A DNA stretch of 64,000 nucleotides from the NCBI GenBank assembly GCA_013001885.1, contig JABDLD010000016.1:1-64000 (forward strand), written 5' to 3'. The translations under genes and the position numbers were made by a program. The DNA comes from Lysobacterales bacterium. GTDB lineage: Bacteria; Pseudomonadota; Gammaproteobacteria; Xanthomonadales; SZUA-36. The first letter of the stretch is position 1, and each line of letters begins with the position of its first letter. Below are positions 1 to 8,694 of the stretch, in pieces. The notes beneath the pieces were generated by a model, which ran no database searches, was not told where the DNA came from, and worked only from the letters and a program-made list of their open reading frames with translations.

Positions 1-157
1 CTTCCAGTTTGCCCAGCAGCATGGCGAACAGCGAGGATTTGCCCGAGCCATTGGCGCCCACCAGTCCGACCCGGTGACCGGCATGTGCCTGCAGCGTCGC
101 ATTTTCAAAAAGCAGTTTGCTCCCACGGCGCAAACTGACCTGGTTCAGACTGATCAC
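1..157 (-). CDS. ABC-F family ATPase, YheS-like (N-terminal fragment)
   Basis: Only the first 52 codons are in the window; the gene runs off the left edge. The fragment has the aromatic-poor start of a nucleotide-binding domain followed by a Walker A motif GANGSGKSS. ABC-F proteins are soluble tandem-ATPase factors that act on ribosomes, and the opening residues (V/M-I-x-L, RRG, LL-x-NA, VGLVG) resemble E. coli YheS more than Uup or EttA. The start is taken as the GTG at 157, matching the YheS N-terminus; a TTG three codons upstream is possible. A TATAAT box on this strand at 193-198 fits a promoter. The subfamily is uncertain because the linker and second domain are missing. Confidence 0.7.
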   Translation of the reverse strand, partial: MISLNQVSLRRGSKLLFENATLQAHAGHRVGLVGANGSGKSSLFAMLLGKLE

Positions 158-192
158 GATTTCCAATTCTTTGCGGTATTCGAAGGGCCGCT

Positions 193-198
193 ATTATA
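193..198 (-). promoter_or_regulatory. Probable -10 box for the ABC-F gene
   Basis: A perfect TATAAT on the minus strand lies 35 bases upstream of the GTG start at 157. No good -35 hexamer is seen. The 53-base space between the two divergent genes must hold both promoters. Confidence 0.4.
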
Positions 199-210
199 TC
201 CTTGCGGGCG

Positions 211-810
211 ATGAAGAAAGTACTGTATATCGGCCTGGCGCTGTGCGCCCTGTTGTTTTGGCGCGACTGGAATCGCCGGGAAATCATCCATCCGCCCGGT
301 ATTCTGGTGCACGAGCCTCCCCGCCAGCAGAACCTGCAGGCCGCGGAGCCTTTGTTGCAGGGCGAGTTTCGACTGACTCCGCGGGCGTCCTTCAGTCTGC
401 GTGCGCGAGTGCTGTCTCGGGAAAATTATCACTGGGGAGCCGAATCGGACCTGTCGCCAATGGACCTGGCTCTGGGCTGGGGTGTGATGTCAGATCAGCA
501 GGTTCTTGACAGGATAACCATCACCCAGGGTACGCGATGGTACTTCACCCGTTACGAGTTGCCGGCGCCGATACCCGATGCATCGATCATCAGCAACAGC
601 AGCAACATGCACATGGTTCCGGCCAACTCATGGGTTCGCAAGAAGCTCAAGGAAATTCGGCGTGGAGATCTTGTTGCGTTGCGGGGATCGCTGGTGGACG
701 TCGGTTCCGATTCGGGATTTACCTGGACGACGTCATTGAGTCGTAACGACACGGGAAATGGTTCTTGTGAGATATTTTACGTCGAGCATGTAAATATCGA
801 GAAGCATTGA
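211..810 (+). CDS. Conserved membrane-anchored protein of unknown function
   Basis: This 199-residue protein has one N-terminal hydrophobic helix (about residues 3-18) followed by a soluble, presumably periplasmic body. The body carries conserved-looking segments such as GWGVMSD, SNMHMVPAN and RRGDLVALRG, then a C-terminal part ending in SCEIFYVEHV. I recognise this pattern as a family found in other gammaproteobacteria but know of no assigned function. The ATG at 211 is preferred over a TTG at 202, because the lysine pair MKK then starts a normal signal anchor. It is followed after 34 bases by the DUF2189 membrane gene and may be transcribed with it. Confidence 0.7.
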   Translation: MKKVLYIGLALCALLFWRDWNRREIIHPPGILVHEPPRQQNLQAAEPLLQGEFRLTPRASFSLRARVLSRENYHWGAESDLSPMDLALGWGVMSDQQVLDRITITQGTRWYFTRYELPAPIPDASIISNSSNMHMVPANSWVRKKLKEIRRGDLVALRGSLVDVGSDSGFTWTTSLSRNDTGNGSCEIFYVEHVNIEKH

Positions 811-844
811 TTTTATTGCTCGTTCTGGGTGAATATGTTTCTTG

Positions 845-1609
845 ATGGCAGAACAGGACCCAAAACCATTTGTCGCACCGTGCCGGGATTTGGACCCTCG
901 TGCGCCGTTGAAGTGGCTTGCATCCGGGTGGCAGGATTATCGCGCTGCACCTGGATTGAGTCTTGCCTGGGGAATTTTCTGCTGGGCGCTGTCAGTCGTC
1001 ATAACCTTTGTGGCATGGAAAGCGGGCGGTTGGGTATTACTGATCAGCGCGTTGTCTGGATTTGTTTTTATCGCGCCTTTACTGGCATTCGGAATGTATT
1101 CAGTCAGCCGGCAACTGTGCCTTGGCAACAAACCCAGCCTGGGGTGGACGCTCAAAGCGGTGAGTAGACCGTTCACCAACTCGCTGATTTTCACGCTGGT
1201 TCTTTTGATCGTTTTCCTGTTGTGGGCGCGAGCGGGCACCATGGTTCATATTTTCTTTCCCAGCGACGGTCAGGTGAAGTTTGAGGATCTCGCGCTGTAC
1301 CTGGGAGTCGGTTCAGCTGTGGGATCGGTATTTGCATCGATCTGTTTCGCAGCGAGTGTGTTTTCGCTTCCCTTTATCGCTAACCGGGATGCTGATGTCA
1401 TTACCGCAGTGGTTTCCAGCGTCAATGCCGTTTTGCGGAATCGCTGGACCATGGCTTTTTGGGCGGTCCTGATCGTAATTTTTACCGCGATCGGATTTGC
1501 GACGGCTTTCCTCGGCTTTATAGTGATTATTCCTTTACTGGGTTACGCCACCTGGCACGGTTATCGCGACGCGCTGGATGTCAGCGACTGGCCGGTGCTG
1601 CCCGGTTAG
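845..1609 (+). CDS. DUF2189 family integral membrane protein
   Basis: A 254-residue polytopic inner-membrane protein with about six hydrophobic helices (roughly residues 38-58, 62-84, 112-132, 152-176, 200-222 and 223-240). The opening LKWLASGWQDYRAAP and the closing YATWHGYRDAL are typical of the DUF2189 family, whose function is unknown. The ATG at 845 is preferred over the adjoining TTG at 842. A bidirectional hairpin terminator follows within 70 bases, so transcription of the 211-1609 pair probably ends there. Confidence 0.8.
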   Translation: MAEQDPKPFVAPCRDLDPRAPLKWLASGWQDYRAAPGLSLAWGIFCWALSVVITFVAWKAGGWVLLISALSGFVFIAPLLAFGMYSVSRQLCLGNKPSLGWTLKAVSRPFTNSLIFTLVLLIVFLLWARAGTMVHIFFPSDGQVKFEDLALYLGVGSAVGSVFASICFAASVFSLPFIANRDADVITAVVSSVNAVLRNRWTMAFWAVLIVIFTAIGFATAFLGFIVIIPLLGYATWHGYRDALDVSDWPVLPG

Positions 1610-1635
1610 TAAAGAGCCGGATTTATTACGGTTGC

Positions 1636-1679
1636 AAAAAAAGGCCGGTCAGCTTCCGCGCCCGGCCTCAATAATTTTT
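1636..1679. terminator. Bidirectional intrinsic terminator
   Basis: A 7-base-pair GC stem (AGGCCGG at 1642-1648 with CCGGCCT at 1662-1668) is flanked by an A-run on the left (1635-1642) and a T-run on the right (1675-1679). It can therefore end transcription from the DUF2189 gene and, less strongly, from the opposite strand. Confidence 0.7.
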
Positions 1680-1695
1680 CAGTATAGGTGTTCAG

Positions 1696-1757
1696 TGTGA
1701 CCCACAGGGCCGAAGCCCGTAACACAGAAAATTGGGGGGGACTGTGCGTGGGTCACA
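1696..1757. repeat. Long imperfect hairpin element between convergent genes
   Basis: Perfect 10-base arms TGTGACCCAC (1696-1705) and GTGGGTCACA (1748-1757) enclose a second short helix (GGGC-CGAA-GCCC, 1707-1718) and a run of seven G residues (1734-1740). The outer stem can extend through CACAG/CTGTG pairing. The element sits downstream of the bidirectional terminator and before the 3' end of the reductase gene. It could be a second terminator-like structure, a structured RNA or an extragenic repeat. Confidence 0.55.
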
Positions 1758-1792
1758 AGATAAGCATAGACCAGATTCCGCTGACTGCAACC

Positions 1793-2818
1793 TTATTCTT
1801 CGATACCTAGCCTCTTGTGCATGATCGGGCTGGTCGTTGTGTACTGTAACCTGACCTTTTTTTCGGGATGGACATGCTGCTGGACCCCGAACGCCGCGAG
1901 CGCCGCCTCGTGAAACCCGCTTAAAATCAGTTTTTTCTTGCCGGGGTAGGTGTTAATGTCGCCGACGGCAAAGATGCCCGGGATATTGGTCTGGAATTTT
2001 TCGGTATCGACCCGAACCTGCCTTTTGTCCAGGTCCAGCCCCCAGTCAGCGATGGGGCCCAGGTTGGGTGACAGGCCCCAGAATACGAAGACTTCATCCG
2101 CTTCGATAGGGTGTTCGCTGCCGTCCGGCGCGGCAATTGCCAGTCCGCCAAAATCCCCGTTTTTCCCGAATGCCGCCCGCACATGGCCCTGGAATTCAAC
2201 CAGGGATTGGCCGTCCACCAGGGCCTTCATCCGGTTGACAGAGGCTGGCTGGGCCCGGTACTCATCGCGCCGATGGACCAGTGTGATTTTCTTCGCCTTG
2301 CCGTGCAGTTCCAGTGTCCAGTCGAGCGCCGAGTCACCGCCGCCAAGGATGACGATGTTTTTACCGGCCAGCTTTTCAGGTTCACGAATGCGGTAATGGA
2401 TTCGCTCCTTTTCCCATTCTTCCGCACCTTTTGCCCGGAGGCGGCGCGGCTGAAACGCACCCAGACCTGCCGCCAGTATGACCGTTGCAGCGTCAAACTG
2501 CGTGCCGGCGGAGGTTTCCAGGTCGAAACGGCCGTCGTCACGACGAACCAGGCGGGTCACGGTCTGACCCAGGTGGAATTCGGCATTGAACGGCTTGATC
2601 TGCTCCACCAGGCGGTCCGCCAGTTCCTGCGCTCCGCATACCGGCAGGGCCGGTATATCGTAAATGGGCTTGTCGGGATAAAGCTCCGTGCATTGTCCGC
2701 CTACCTGCGGCAATGAATCAACAACATGGGAGTGGATATCCAGCAAGCCCAGCTCAAACACCTGGAACAGGCCGCACGGGCCTGCGCCGATGATTACAAC
2801 ATCTGTTTTAATGATCAT
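1793..2818 (-). CDS. Ferredoxin/flavodoxin-NADP+ reductase, thioredoxin-reductase-like type
   Basis: This 341-residue flavoprotein has an FAD-binding GAGPCG motif at residues 11-16, a VGGQC segment near residue 43, an NADP-binding GGGDSALDW segment near residue 163, and a C-terminal FAD motif [15 protein letters not shown]. It lacks the CxxC redox pair of true thioredoxin reductases, as expected for the type 2 ferredoxin-NADP reductases (YumC family). These exchange electrons between NADPH and ferredoxin or flavodoxin. The ATG at 2818 is chosen; the only longer alternative begins with TTG. It is divergent from ung with 53 bases between start codons. The physiological partner is not visible here. 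Confidence 0.85.
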   Translation of the reverse strand: MIIKTDVVIIGAGPCGLFQVFELGLLDIHSHVVDSLPQVGGQCTELYPDKPIYDIPALPVCGAQELADRLVEQIKPFNAEFHLGQTVTRLVRRDDGRFDLETSAGTQFDAATVILAAGLGAFQPRRLRAKGAEEWEKERIHYRIREPEKLAGKNIVILGGGDSALDWTLELHGKAKKITLVHRRDEYRAQPASVNRMKALVDGQSLVEFQGHVRAAFGKNGDFGGLAIAAPDGSEHPIEADEVFVFWGLSPNLGPIADWGLDLDKRQVRVDTEKFQTNIPGIFAVGDINTYPGKKKLILSGFHEAALAAFGVQQHVHPEKKVRLQYTTTSPIMHKRLGIEE

Positions 2819-2871
2819 TAGTGCCAACTTGGGTTGAACTTCGGACTTTCAAGCCGCAGGATGGTATCGCG

Positions 2872-3552
2872 ATGAGTAACGACAGGCAAATAGGACTGGT
2901 TCCAGGCTGGAAAGACCGTCTCGAGGATGAATTCAGAAAGTCCTACATGACCGAACTGCGCGAGTTTCTGCTGGATCGGAAAAAAGAGGGAGCGGTCATC
3001 TTTCCCCCCGGCGGACTCATCTTCAATGCGTTGAATACAACGCCAATCGACTCCGTGAAAGTCGTGATCCTGGGTCAGGACCCCTACCATGGACCCGGAC
3101 AGGCTCACGGGCTGTGCTTCTCGGTGCCGAACGGCGTGGCCATTCCGCCGTCCCTGGTCAATATTTACAAGGAACTGGCCTCCGATTGCGGAGTCGAACC
3201 GCCCCGTGGCGGAAATCTGCAGGGCTGGGCAGAGCAGGGCGTGCTGCTGCTGAACGCCGTGCTGACCGTGGAACGGGGCCAGGCCGGCGCCCACCAGGGC
3301 AAGGGTTGGGAACGGTTTACGGACCGGGTAATCAGCGAATTGAACGACAGCCGTGACGGCCTCGTGTTCATGCTCTGGGGAAGTTACGCGCAGAAGAAAG
3401 GCGCGGTGATCGATCGGGAACGGCATCTGGTGTTGACCGCGCCGCATCCTTCTCCGTTATCTGCGCACCGGGGTTTCTTCGGCTGCCGGCATTTTTCCAA
3501 AGCCAATGACTGGCTGCGCCACCATGGACAGGAGCCGGTCGACTGGTCCTGA
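2872..3552 (+). CDS. ung: Uracil-DNA glycosylase
   Basis: Family 1 uracil-DNA glycosylase of 226 residues, which removes uracil from DNA and starts base-excision repair. The water-activating motif GQDPYHG places the catalytic aspartate at residue 70 (Asp64 in E. coli). The uracil-intercalation motif [10 protein letters not shown] gives His192 (His187 in E. coli). The family signatures LLLNAVLTV and [10 protein letters not shown] are also present. The ATG at 2872 has an AGGA ten bases upstream and gives the normal family length; an upstream GTG at 2821 would add 17 residues with no family counterpart. Confidence 0.97.
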   Translation: MSNDRQIGLVPGWKDRLEDEFRKSYMTELREFLLDRKKEGAVIFPPGGLIFNALNTTPIDSVKVVILGQDPYHGPGQAHGLCFSVPNGVAIPPSLVNIYKELASDCGVEPPRGGNLQGWAEQGVLLLNAVLTVERGQAGAHQGKGWERFTDRVISELNDSRDGLVFMLWGSYAQKKGAVIDRERHLVLTAPHPSPLSAHRGFFGCRHFSKANDWLRHHGQEPVDWS

Positions 3553-3559
3553 GCGGCGA

Positions 3560-3964
3560 TCAGCCGTTGTAGGCTTTCAGTGCTTCGTCAATCGGGGCCC
3601 AGTCCACGTGATCATCGAAGAACGAGTTGGCTTGCGGTTTGCGGTCAATCGGGTCTTCAATGGAACCCAGTGCCACGTGAGTTTCCCCGGGCCACCTGGA
3701 AGATTCAAACAGCATGGTGCTGCCGCAGGTGCTGCAAAACCCCCGCCGGGCGCCGGGCGATGACTCGTACCACTGCAGATGGTGGTCGCCGGTTTTTAGC
3801 AGGAAGTGATCGCTTTCGAAACCGACCCACGTGACAAACCCGGCACCGTGAGCACGGCGGCACATGCTGCAATGGCAGTGCGCGCACCATTTGCTCGGCA
3901 GCCTGGCTTCAAAGCGTACAGCGCCGCAGAGGCAGCCGCCGCTTACACACTCTGATCCACTCAT
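3560..3964 (-). CDS. GFA family zinc-binding protein
   Basis: The 134-residue sequence shows the cysteine pattern of the GFA (glutathione-dependent formaldehyde-activating) fold. Cys6, Cys11, Cys13, Cys27, Cys30, Cys32, Cys35, Cys77 and Cys80 form two structural zinc sites, with SGGCLCGAVRFE and CSTCGSTM as signatures. The founding member was thought to speed glutathione-formaldehyde adduct formation; most members have no proven reaction. It lies 10 bases downstream of a MAPEG protein on the same strand, another glutathione-linked family, and the two are probably co-transcribed. The substrate is unknown. Confidence 0.85.
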   Translation of the reverse strand: MSGSECVSGGCLCGAVRFEARLPSKWCAHCHCSMCRRAHGAGFVTWVGFESDHFLLKTGDHHLQWYESSPGARRGFCSTCGSTMLFESSRWPGETHVALGSIEDPIDRKPQANSFFDDHVDWAPIDEALKAYNG

Positions 3965-3974
3965 CGCAATCTCC

Positions 3975-4400
3975 TCAATTCATGAAAAGATACTGCGCCA
4001 GCCTGAGCCAGATCAGCAAAAGGAACAGGCAACTGACGAAATAAACGATAAATCGGTGCATGACCCGGTTATAACTGCAGTGCACGATGCTGTGGATGGC
4101 GCGCAGGATGACGAAACCCCAGGCGAGTTGGACCAGGAGCGCGTCCTGGATCAGCAACAGCATCGCCAGCATGGCCGCGAGGTAAAAAAGCACCGGCATC
4201 TCGAACAGGTTCTTCAGATTATTCGATGCAGCAGCCGAGACGGTTAAAAGCTTGTGTGCCTCTTCCCGGTCTTTCAGATCATCCGGGTCAATATTCTTGA
4301 GCTTGATTTCAGGAATACGCAACGCGAACAAAAAAATCCACACAGCGAACGTGAGAAATACCATTGCAAGCAAGGGCAGAATAATGGGATTGAATGACAT
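3975..4400 (-). CDS. MAPEG family membrane protein
   Basis: A 141-residue protein with four hydrophobic helices and the helix-2 signature NNLKNLFEMPVLFY followed by RAIHSIVH, diagnostic of the MAPEG superfamily (microsomal glutathione transferase-like). Bacterial members are inner-membrane proteins; some have glutathione transferase or peroxidase activity. The start is decided by a GGAGG at 4405-4409. The ATG at 4403 is only 1 base away, so the ATG at 4400 (4-base spacing) is preferred; an upstream ATG at 4418 lies before this site. It precedes the GFA gene by 10 bases. Confidence 0.85.
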   Translation of the reverse strand: MSFNPIILPLLAMVFLTFAVWIFLFALRIPEIKLKNIDPDDLKDREEAHKLLTVSAAASNNLKNLFEMPVLFYLAAMLAMLLLIQDALLVQLAWGFVILRAIHSIVHCSYNRVMHRFIVYFVSCLFLLLIWLRLAQYLFMN

Positions 4401-4427
4401 CATGCCTCCGGTGTGCAATGAGTCCTC

Positions 4428-5132
4428 TCATTTTACCAGATGCCTGAGAAAACGATCGGGCATTTTGAAGTCGCGCTTGCCGCCACCGCCGCAGGTTCTG
4501 AACATCATCACGGGTTCAATCAACGGATTCATTGGATCCCAGGCCCGCGCCCTGCCGCACAGTGTTTTTCCCCCCGGCGTGTCGATCACGACGTTGTGGC
4601 TGCCGTCGGCCGCCACCCATCGATCGACGATCTCGGTGGATACCGGAGCGGTCATTCCGTTGAAACGGTTCTCTCCGACCGTGATGAGCGGGCGCCAGTT
4701 GTCGGGGATCCTTCGCGGCACTGGAACGCCCAGTGTCCGGTTTTCCTGCTTTTCCGGAAGAAACCATTTGAACCGGCTGGCCGAATCAATCAGCCGGGCC
4801 GTGCTGATGGCGTCATTGACTGCACTGGGTTCTTCGCGCTCGGCCACGAACTCGGACTCGTCCGGTTTTTCAGGCGCTTCCGGCTCGCTGGCAGGCCGAG
4901 GCGGCGCCGGAGCCGGCACTTGCGCTTCCGGCTCTTGCGGTTCGCTGATCAGGGTCTGATCGGCCGTGGGCGCCAGCAGGGAGACCGTCAGCAGGGCATC
5001 CGGCCGCCCGGGTGGATCTGACCGGTATAATGGAACCAGCAAAAGCGAGGCGTGGAACAGCACGGCGACCACCAACCACATTACGTCGCCTGGACCTATT
5101 CGCATGTTTTCTGAGACCGGTTTAACGCCCAT
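4428..5132 (-). CDS. Membrane-anchored protein with proline-rich linker, unknown function
   Basis: The 234-residue product has a single N-terminal transmembrane helix (about residues 17-34), a proline- and glutamate-rich linker (about residues 60-100) and a small globular C-terminal domain. That domain contains two cysteines, in CGRARAWDP and RTCGGGG. The architecture recalls TonB-like energy transducers or other periplasm-spanning anchors, but I see no TonB C-terminal domain. The open frame continues upstream to 5423, but that part overlaps icd. The ATG at 5132 is chosen; 5105 is also possible. It lies 27 bases upstream of the MAPEG gene and may lead that operon. Confidence 0.65.
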   Translation of the reverse strand: MGVKPVSENMRIGPGDVMWLVVAVLFHASLLLVPLYRSDPPGRPDALLTVSLLAPTADQTLISEPQEPEAQVPAPAPPRPASEPEAPEKPDESEFVAEREEPSAVNDAISTARLIDSASRFKWFLPEKQENRTLGVPVPRRIPDNWRPLITVGENRFNGMTAPVSTEIVDRWVAADGSHNVVIDTPGGKTLCGRARAWDPMNPLIEPVMMFRTCGGGGKRDFKMPDRFLRHLVK

Positions 5133-5155
5133 GGCGGTATTATGCCCACTCCGGA

Positions 5156-5187
5156 TTAATATCCTGTTAACCGACTCGCTGTATAAT
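5156..5187 (+). promoter_or_regulatory. Candidate promoter of icd
   Basis: A perfect TATAAT at 5182-5187 lies 41 bases upstream of the icd start. The best upstream hexamer, TTAATA at 5156-5161, is 20 bases away, so the -35 element is weak or absent. The element overlaps the 5' region of the divergent 4428-5132 gene. Confidence 0.4.
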
Positions 5188-5228
5188 AAGAGACTTCTTT
5201 TACACACCCATAGCCCAGGAATAAAAAT

Positions 5229-6473
5229 ATGAGCTACCGTCACGTCAAATTTCCCGAATCCGGACAGAAAATTACCGTCAGCGACAACCGTCTCGTCGTT
5301 TCCGACAACCCCATATTGGGTTTCATCGAGGGCGACGGCATCGGTCCGGATATTACCCGGGCCGCGATGCGCGTTTGGAACACCGCTGTAGAAAAAGCCT
5401 ATGGCGGTAAGAAAAAAGTGCACTGGGCTGAACTGTACCTGGGCGAGAAGGCCGCCGGTATTTATGATGGCGATTATTTTCCCGCTGAAACACTGGAGGC
5501 GGTCAAAGAACTCATCGTTGCTATCAAGGGCCCGCTTACGACGCCGGTTGGCGGCGGCTTCAGGTCACTGAATGTTTCTCTGCGCCAGGAGCTCGATCTT
5601 TATGCCTGCGTGCGGCCAGTCACTTACTTCGATGGCGTTCCATCGCCGATGAAGCACCCGGAAAATGTCGATGCAATCATCTTCCGCGAAAATACCGAGG
5701 ATGTGTATTGCGGTATCGAATACCAGTCCGGAACAGCAGAAAACGAGAAACTCGCCAAATTCCTGCGCGAGGAAATGGGCGCCGAATTTTTCGAGGGCGC
5801 CGGGCTGGGAATCAAGCCCATTTCGCCGTTCGGTTCCAAGCGCCTGGTTCGCAAGGCCATTCAGTATGCAATCGACAATGGCCGCGACAGCGTTACCCTG
5901 GTGCATAAAGGCAATATCATGAAGTTCACCGAAGGCGCTTTCCGCAACTGGGGCTATGAACTCGCGCGCGAGGAGTTTGGAGATCAAACCATTAGCGAAG
6001 ACGAGCTCTGGGACAAATACGACGGTGTTCGACCGGAGGGTAAGATCGTTATCAAGGACCGTATCGCCGACATCATGTTCCAGCTGATGCAGCTGCGTCC
6101 GGCCGAGTTCAGCGTGCTTGCGACGATGAACCTGAATGGCGATTACCTGTCTGATGCGCTGGCCGCTGAAGTGGGTGGAATGGGTATCGCGCCGGGCGCC
6201 AACATGGCCGACCACGTGGCTGTATTCGAGGCTACGCACGGCACGGCGCCCAAGTATGCCAACCAGGACAAGGTCAACCCAAGCTCCCTGATGTTCTCAG
6301 GGTGCATGATGTTTGACTACATCGGCTGGCGTGAGGTTTCGGCACTGATCAACCAGGCATTCGCAAAGACCATCTCGGCCGGTATCGTGACCTACGATTT
6401 CGCCCGCCAGATGGAAGGTGCGAAAGAAGTTTCCACCTCCGGTTTTGCCGACGCGCTGATCGAGCGGCTCTGA
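5229..6473 (+). CDS. icd: NADP-dependent isocitrate dehydrogenase
   Basis: Homodimeric TCA-cycle enzyme of 414 residues converting isocitrate to 2-oxoglutarate and CO2. It aligns along its length with the E. coli enzyme. Ser113 (in GGGFRSLNV) is the residue phosphorylated by isocitrate dehydrogenase kinase/phosphatase in E. coli, so glyoxylate-branch control by AceK is possible. The adenine-site segment [14 protein letters not shown] keeps the Lys-Tyr pair that selects NADP over NAD. An AGGA lies 7 bases before the ATG. The DUF455 gene follows 32 bases downstream on the same strand. Confidence 0.98.
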   Translation: MSYRHVKFPESGQKITVSDNRLVVSDNPILGFIEGDGIGPDITRAAMRVWNTAVEKAYGGKKKVHWAELYLGEKAAGIYDGDYFPAETLEAVKELIVAIKGPLTTPVGGGFRSLNVSLRQELDLYACVRPVTYFDGVPSPMKHPENVDAIIFRENTEDVYCGIEYQSGTAENEKLAKFLREEMGAEFFEGAGLGIKPISPFGSKRLVRKAIQYAIDNGRDSVTLVHKGNIMKFTEGAFRNWGYELAREEFGDQTISEDELWDKYDGVRPEGKIVIKDRIADIMFQLMQLRPAEFSVLATMNLNGDYLSDALAAEVGGMGIAPGANMADHVAVFEATHGTAPKYANQDKVNPSSLMFSGCMMFDYIGWREVSALINQAFAKTISAGIVTYDFARQMEGAKEVSTSGFADALIERL

Positions 6474-6505
6474 GCAGGCCGGGTACGGATCAGCCGGGCC
6501 TGGCC

Positions 6506-7312
6506 ATGGCAGACGGTTTTTTCGAGTCAGCGAAGGCTTGCCTGTCGCTGTCTGACCCGGCTGAGAAGTGCGTCGCCGTCAATGATTTACGGCAACGGCT
6601 TGAGGGGGCGTGTCTAGCCTGGGATCTCGATTTTCCGGTCGAACCGATCGGCGATCCCGGACGCCCGGCAACCCCGCCGTTGGTTGACGCATCGCAAGTG
6701 CCGCGCCGGCGGCTGGGAAGTCTGCAGGGCAGGGCTGCCCTGGTGCATGCCATTGCCCACATCGAATTCAATGCGATCAATCTTGCGCTGGATGCGGCAT
6801 ACCGGTTCCGGCAAATGCCGACGCAGTATTATCACGACTGGATCTCGGTTGCGGTTGATGAATCGCGCCATTTCATCCTGCTGGAAAACCGGCTGCGCCA
6901 GATGGGCTCCCGCTACGGTGAATTACCAGCCCACAATGGGCTGTGGGAAATGGCTGCCAAAACCGCCGATAGCTGCCTGGTCCGCATGGCACTTGTTCCG
7001 AGGGTTCTGGAAGCGCGTGGACTCGATGTGACGCCCGGCATGATCGAGCGGCTGACCGCTGTTGATGATCATGAAACCGTTGCCGCACTGGAGGTGATTC
7101 TGGCCGAAGAAGTGCGGCACGTTGCGATAGGGACCCATTGGTTTCGCTTTTGCTGTGAGCAACAGGGTTGTGAGCCGCTCGCGACTTTTCTGGATTTGCT
7201 GAAGCGCTACTACCCGGCATCGCCCAGGGGGCCGTACAATCTTGATGCCAGGTTCGAAGCTGGTTTTTCCCGGGAGGAGATGGACGCGCTTGCTGCGGGG
7301 TTTGCCGGTTGA
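6506..7312 (+). CDS. DUF455 ferritin-like domain protein
   Basis: This 268-residue protein is helical with the spaced Glu/His residues of a ferritin-like di-metal site: HIEFNAINLALD, DESRHFILLE and LAEEVRHVAIG. These match the DUF455 family, which is ferritin-like. Family members are uncharacterised; a di-iron oxygenase or oxidase role is the usual inference. The gene lies close behind icd on the same strand and ends 16 bases from the convergent lpxH. I cannot identify the substrate. Confidence 0.8.
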   Translation: MADGFFESAKACLSLSDPAEKCVAVNDLRQRLEGACLAWDLDFPVEPIGDPGRPATPPLVDASQVPRRRLGSLQGRAALVHAIAHIEFNAINLALDAAYRFRQMPTQYYHDWISVAVDESRHFILLENRLRQMGSRYGELPAHNGLWEMAAKTADSCLVRMALVPRVLEARGLDVTPGMIERLTAVDDHETVAALEVILAEEVRHVAIGTHWFRFCCEQQGCEPLATFLDLLKRYYPASPRGPYNLDARFEAGFSREEMDALAAGFAG

Positions 7313-7328
7313 GGGCCCTGCCTGCCGG

Positions 7329-8048
7329 CTACAGTGTTATAGACTTAATCCCGCGCGCGGAGACTTTCAGGTAGCTGGCCGAGGTATACCAGTCAGCAAG
7401 CACAAACCGTTCGGCTTGATCGCCGTCCAGATTGACGCTGTGGCGGGCTGGGCGGTGAGTGTGGCCGTGAATCATGCGGCGCACTTCATTTTCTCTGAAC
7501 GCATCGAGCACGGCTCCGGTGTTTACATCCATGATCTCCATCGAGGTCGAAGACGTGTGTTTTTCGCTGGCGGCGCGGGCACTCCGGGCCAGTTGTAGCC
7601 GCTCGTCCACCGGCAGACTCAGCATGGCTTCCTGCCAGGCAGGGTTTCGAGACTGCTGCCGGAATGCCTGGTATTCAACGTCATCGGTGCAGAGTGTATC
7701 GCCGTGCAGCAGCAAAGTGGGCGTGCCGTAAAGATCCACCACGCATGATTCGGGAAGTATTTCCAGGCCGGCCTCCGACGCGTATTGCCGGCCCAGAAGG
7801 AAATCCCGGTTGCCGTGCATGAAATAACACCTTACCCCGTGGTTTCTCAAGGCAACGGTGGCGGTGGCAACCTGCCGCGCGGTCTCCGAAAGCGCGTCGT
7901 CTCCGATCCAGAATTCGAACAGGTCACCGAGAATGTAAACGGTCTCAGCGTCGCGGGCCGGCCCCGCCAGCAGATCCAGCAGCCACTGCGTGCGCCGGGG
8001 CGCCCCGTCCTCGAGGTGAAGATCCGAGAAGAACAGAGTGAACTGCAT
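7329..8048 (-). CDS. lpxH: UDP-2,3-diacylglucosamine pyrophosphatase
   Basis: A 239-residue calcineurin-like phosphoesterase that cleaves UDP-2,3-diacylglucosamine to lipid X and UMP, the fourth step of lipid A synthesis. The metal-binding blocks are all present: SDLHL (Asp9, His11), GDLFEFW, HGNRDF, LLHGD and MIHGHTHRP. Its ATG overlaps the stop codon of the upstream peptidyl-prolyl isomerase by one base (TGATG), implying translational coupling. The ppi-lpxH order is also found in E. coli. It shows that the organism makes lipid A and uses the LpxH rather than the LpxI or LpxG route. Confidence 0.96.
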   Translation of the reverse strand: MQFTLFFSDLHLEDGAPRRTQWLLDLLAGPARDAETVYILGDLFEFWIGDDALSETARQVATATVALRNHGVRCYFMHGNRDFLLGRQYASEAGLEILPESCVVDLYGTPTLLLHGDTLCTDDVEYQAFRQQSRNPAWQEAMLSLPVDERLQLARSARAASEKHTSSTSMEIMDVNTGAVLDAFRENEVRRMIHGHTHRPARHSVNLDGDQAERFVLADWYTSASYLKVSARGIKSITL

Positions 8049-8644
8049 CAGCCGTCTGAAATTTCGACTTTTTCGATGATCACGGGTTCGACCGGAACGT
8101 CGCTGTAAGGCGACTTCCGGGTGGTTTCCACAAAACGTATGTCATCCACTACTTCCATGCCAGAAATGACCCGCCCGAAGACAGCGTAACCCCAGCTGCG
8201 GGAATTGCCCTCTCCGGTGAAGTCCAGATTGGAGTTGTCCTGCACATTGATAAAAAACTGCGCCGTTGCTGAGTGCGGGTCGCCGGTTCGGGCCATCGCA
8301 ATGGTGCCCCGTTCATTTGATAAACCGTTAGTGGCTTCGTTTTGAATCGGCTCTACGGTTGTTTTTTTCTGCATGTCGGCAGTAAAGCCGCCACCCTGGA
8401 TCATGAAATTGCTGATGACCCTATGAAAAATCGTTCCGTCATAAAAACCGCTGTTGGCGTATTGGATGAAATTCTCAACGGTCGCAGGGGCTTTTTCGGC
8501 ATAAAGTTCGAGCTGAATGGCGCCTTTACTGGTGTGAATGACTGCTTTGGGATTATCTGCGGCAGCAAGGCTTTGGGCGAACGCAAGGCAGGCCACAAGG
8601 CTGATTGCCGCCAATCTGGCGAGCACGCGGAGTCGTCTGTTCAT
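8048..8644 (-). CDS. Periplasmic cyclophilin-type peptidyl-prolyl isomerase
   Basis: The 198-residue precursor has a Sec signal peptide (positively charged start, hydrophobic core to about residue 25, SLAAA cleavage region) and then one complete cyclophilin domain. Active-site segments include FHRVISNFMIQGG and SATAQFFINV. It catalyses proline cis-trans isomerisation during folding of exported proteins. In E. coli the gene beside lpxH is the cytoplasmic ppiB, whereas this copy is exported like PpiA. The stop codon overlaps the lpxH start. Confidence 0.93.
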   Translation of the reverse strand: MNRRLRVLARLAAISLVACLAFAQSLAAADNPKAVIHTSKGAIQLELYAEKAPATVENFIQYANSGFYDGTIFHRVISNFMIQGGGFTADMQKKTTVEPIQNEATNGLSNERGTIAMARTGDPHSATAQFFINVQDNSNLDFTGEGNSRSWGYAVFGRVISGMEVVDDIRFVETTRKSPYSDVPVEPVIIEKVEISDG

Positions 8645-8694
8645 GATCGATCACTCTCTTGATTTACAGGTTTGAAAGGAAATGATAACGGTGC

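Noticed and set aside
2821-2871. An upstream GTG start for ung
   Set aside because: The 17 extra residues have no family counterpart and no ribosome site, while 2872 has AGGA and the right length.
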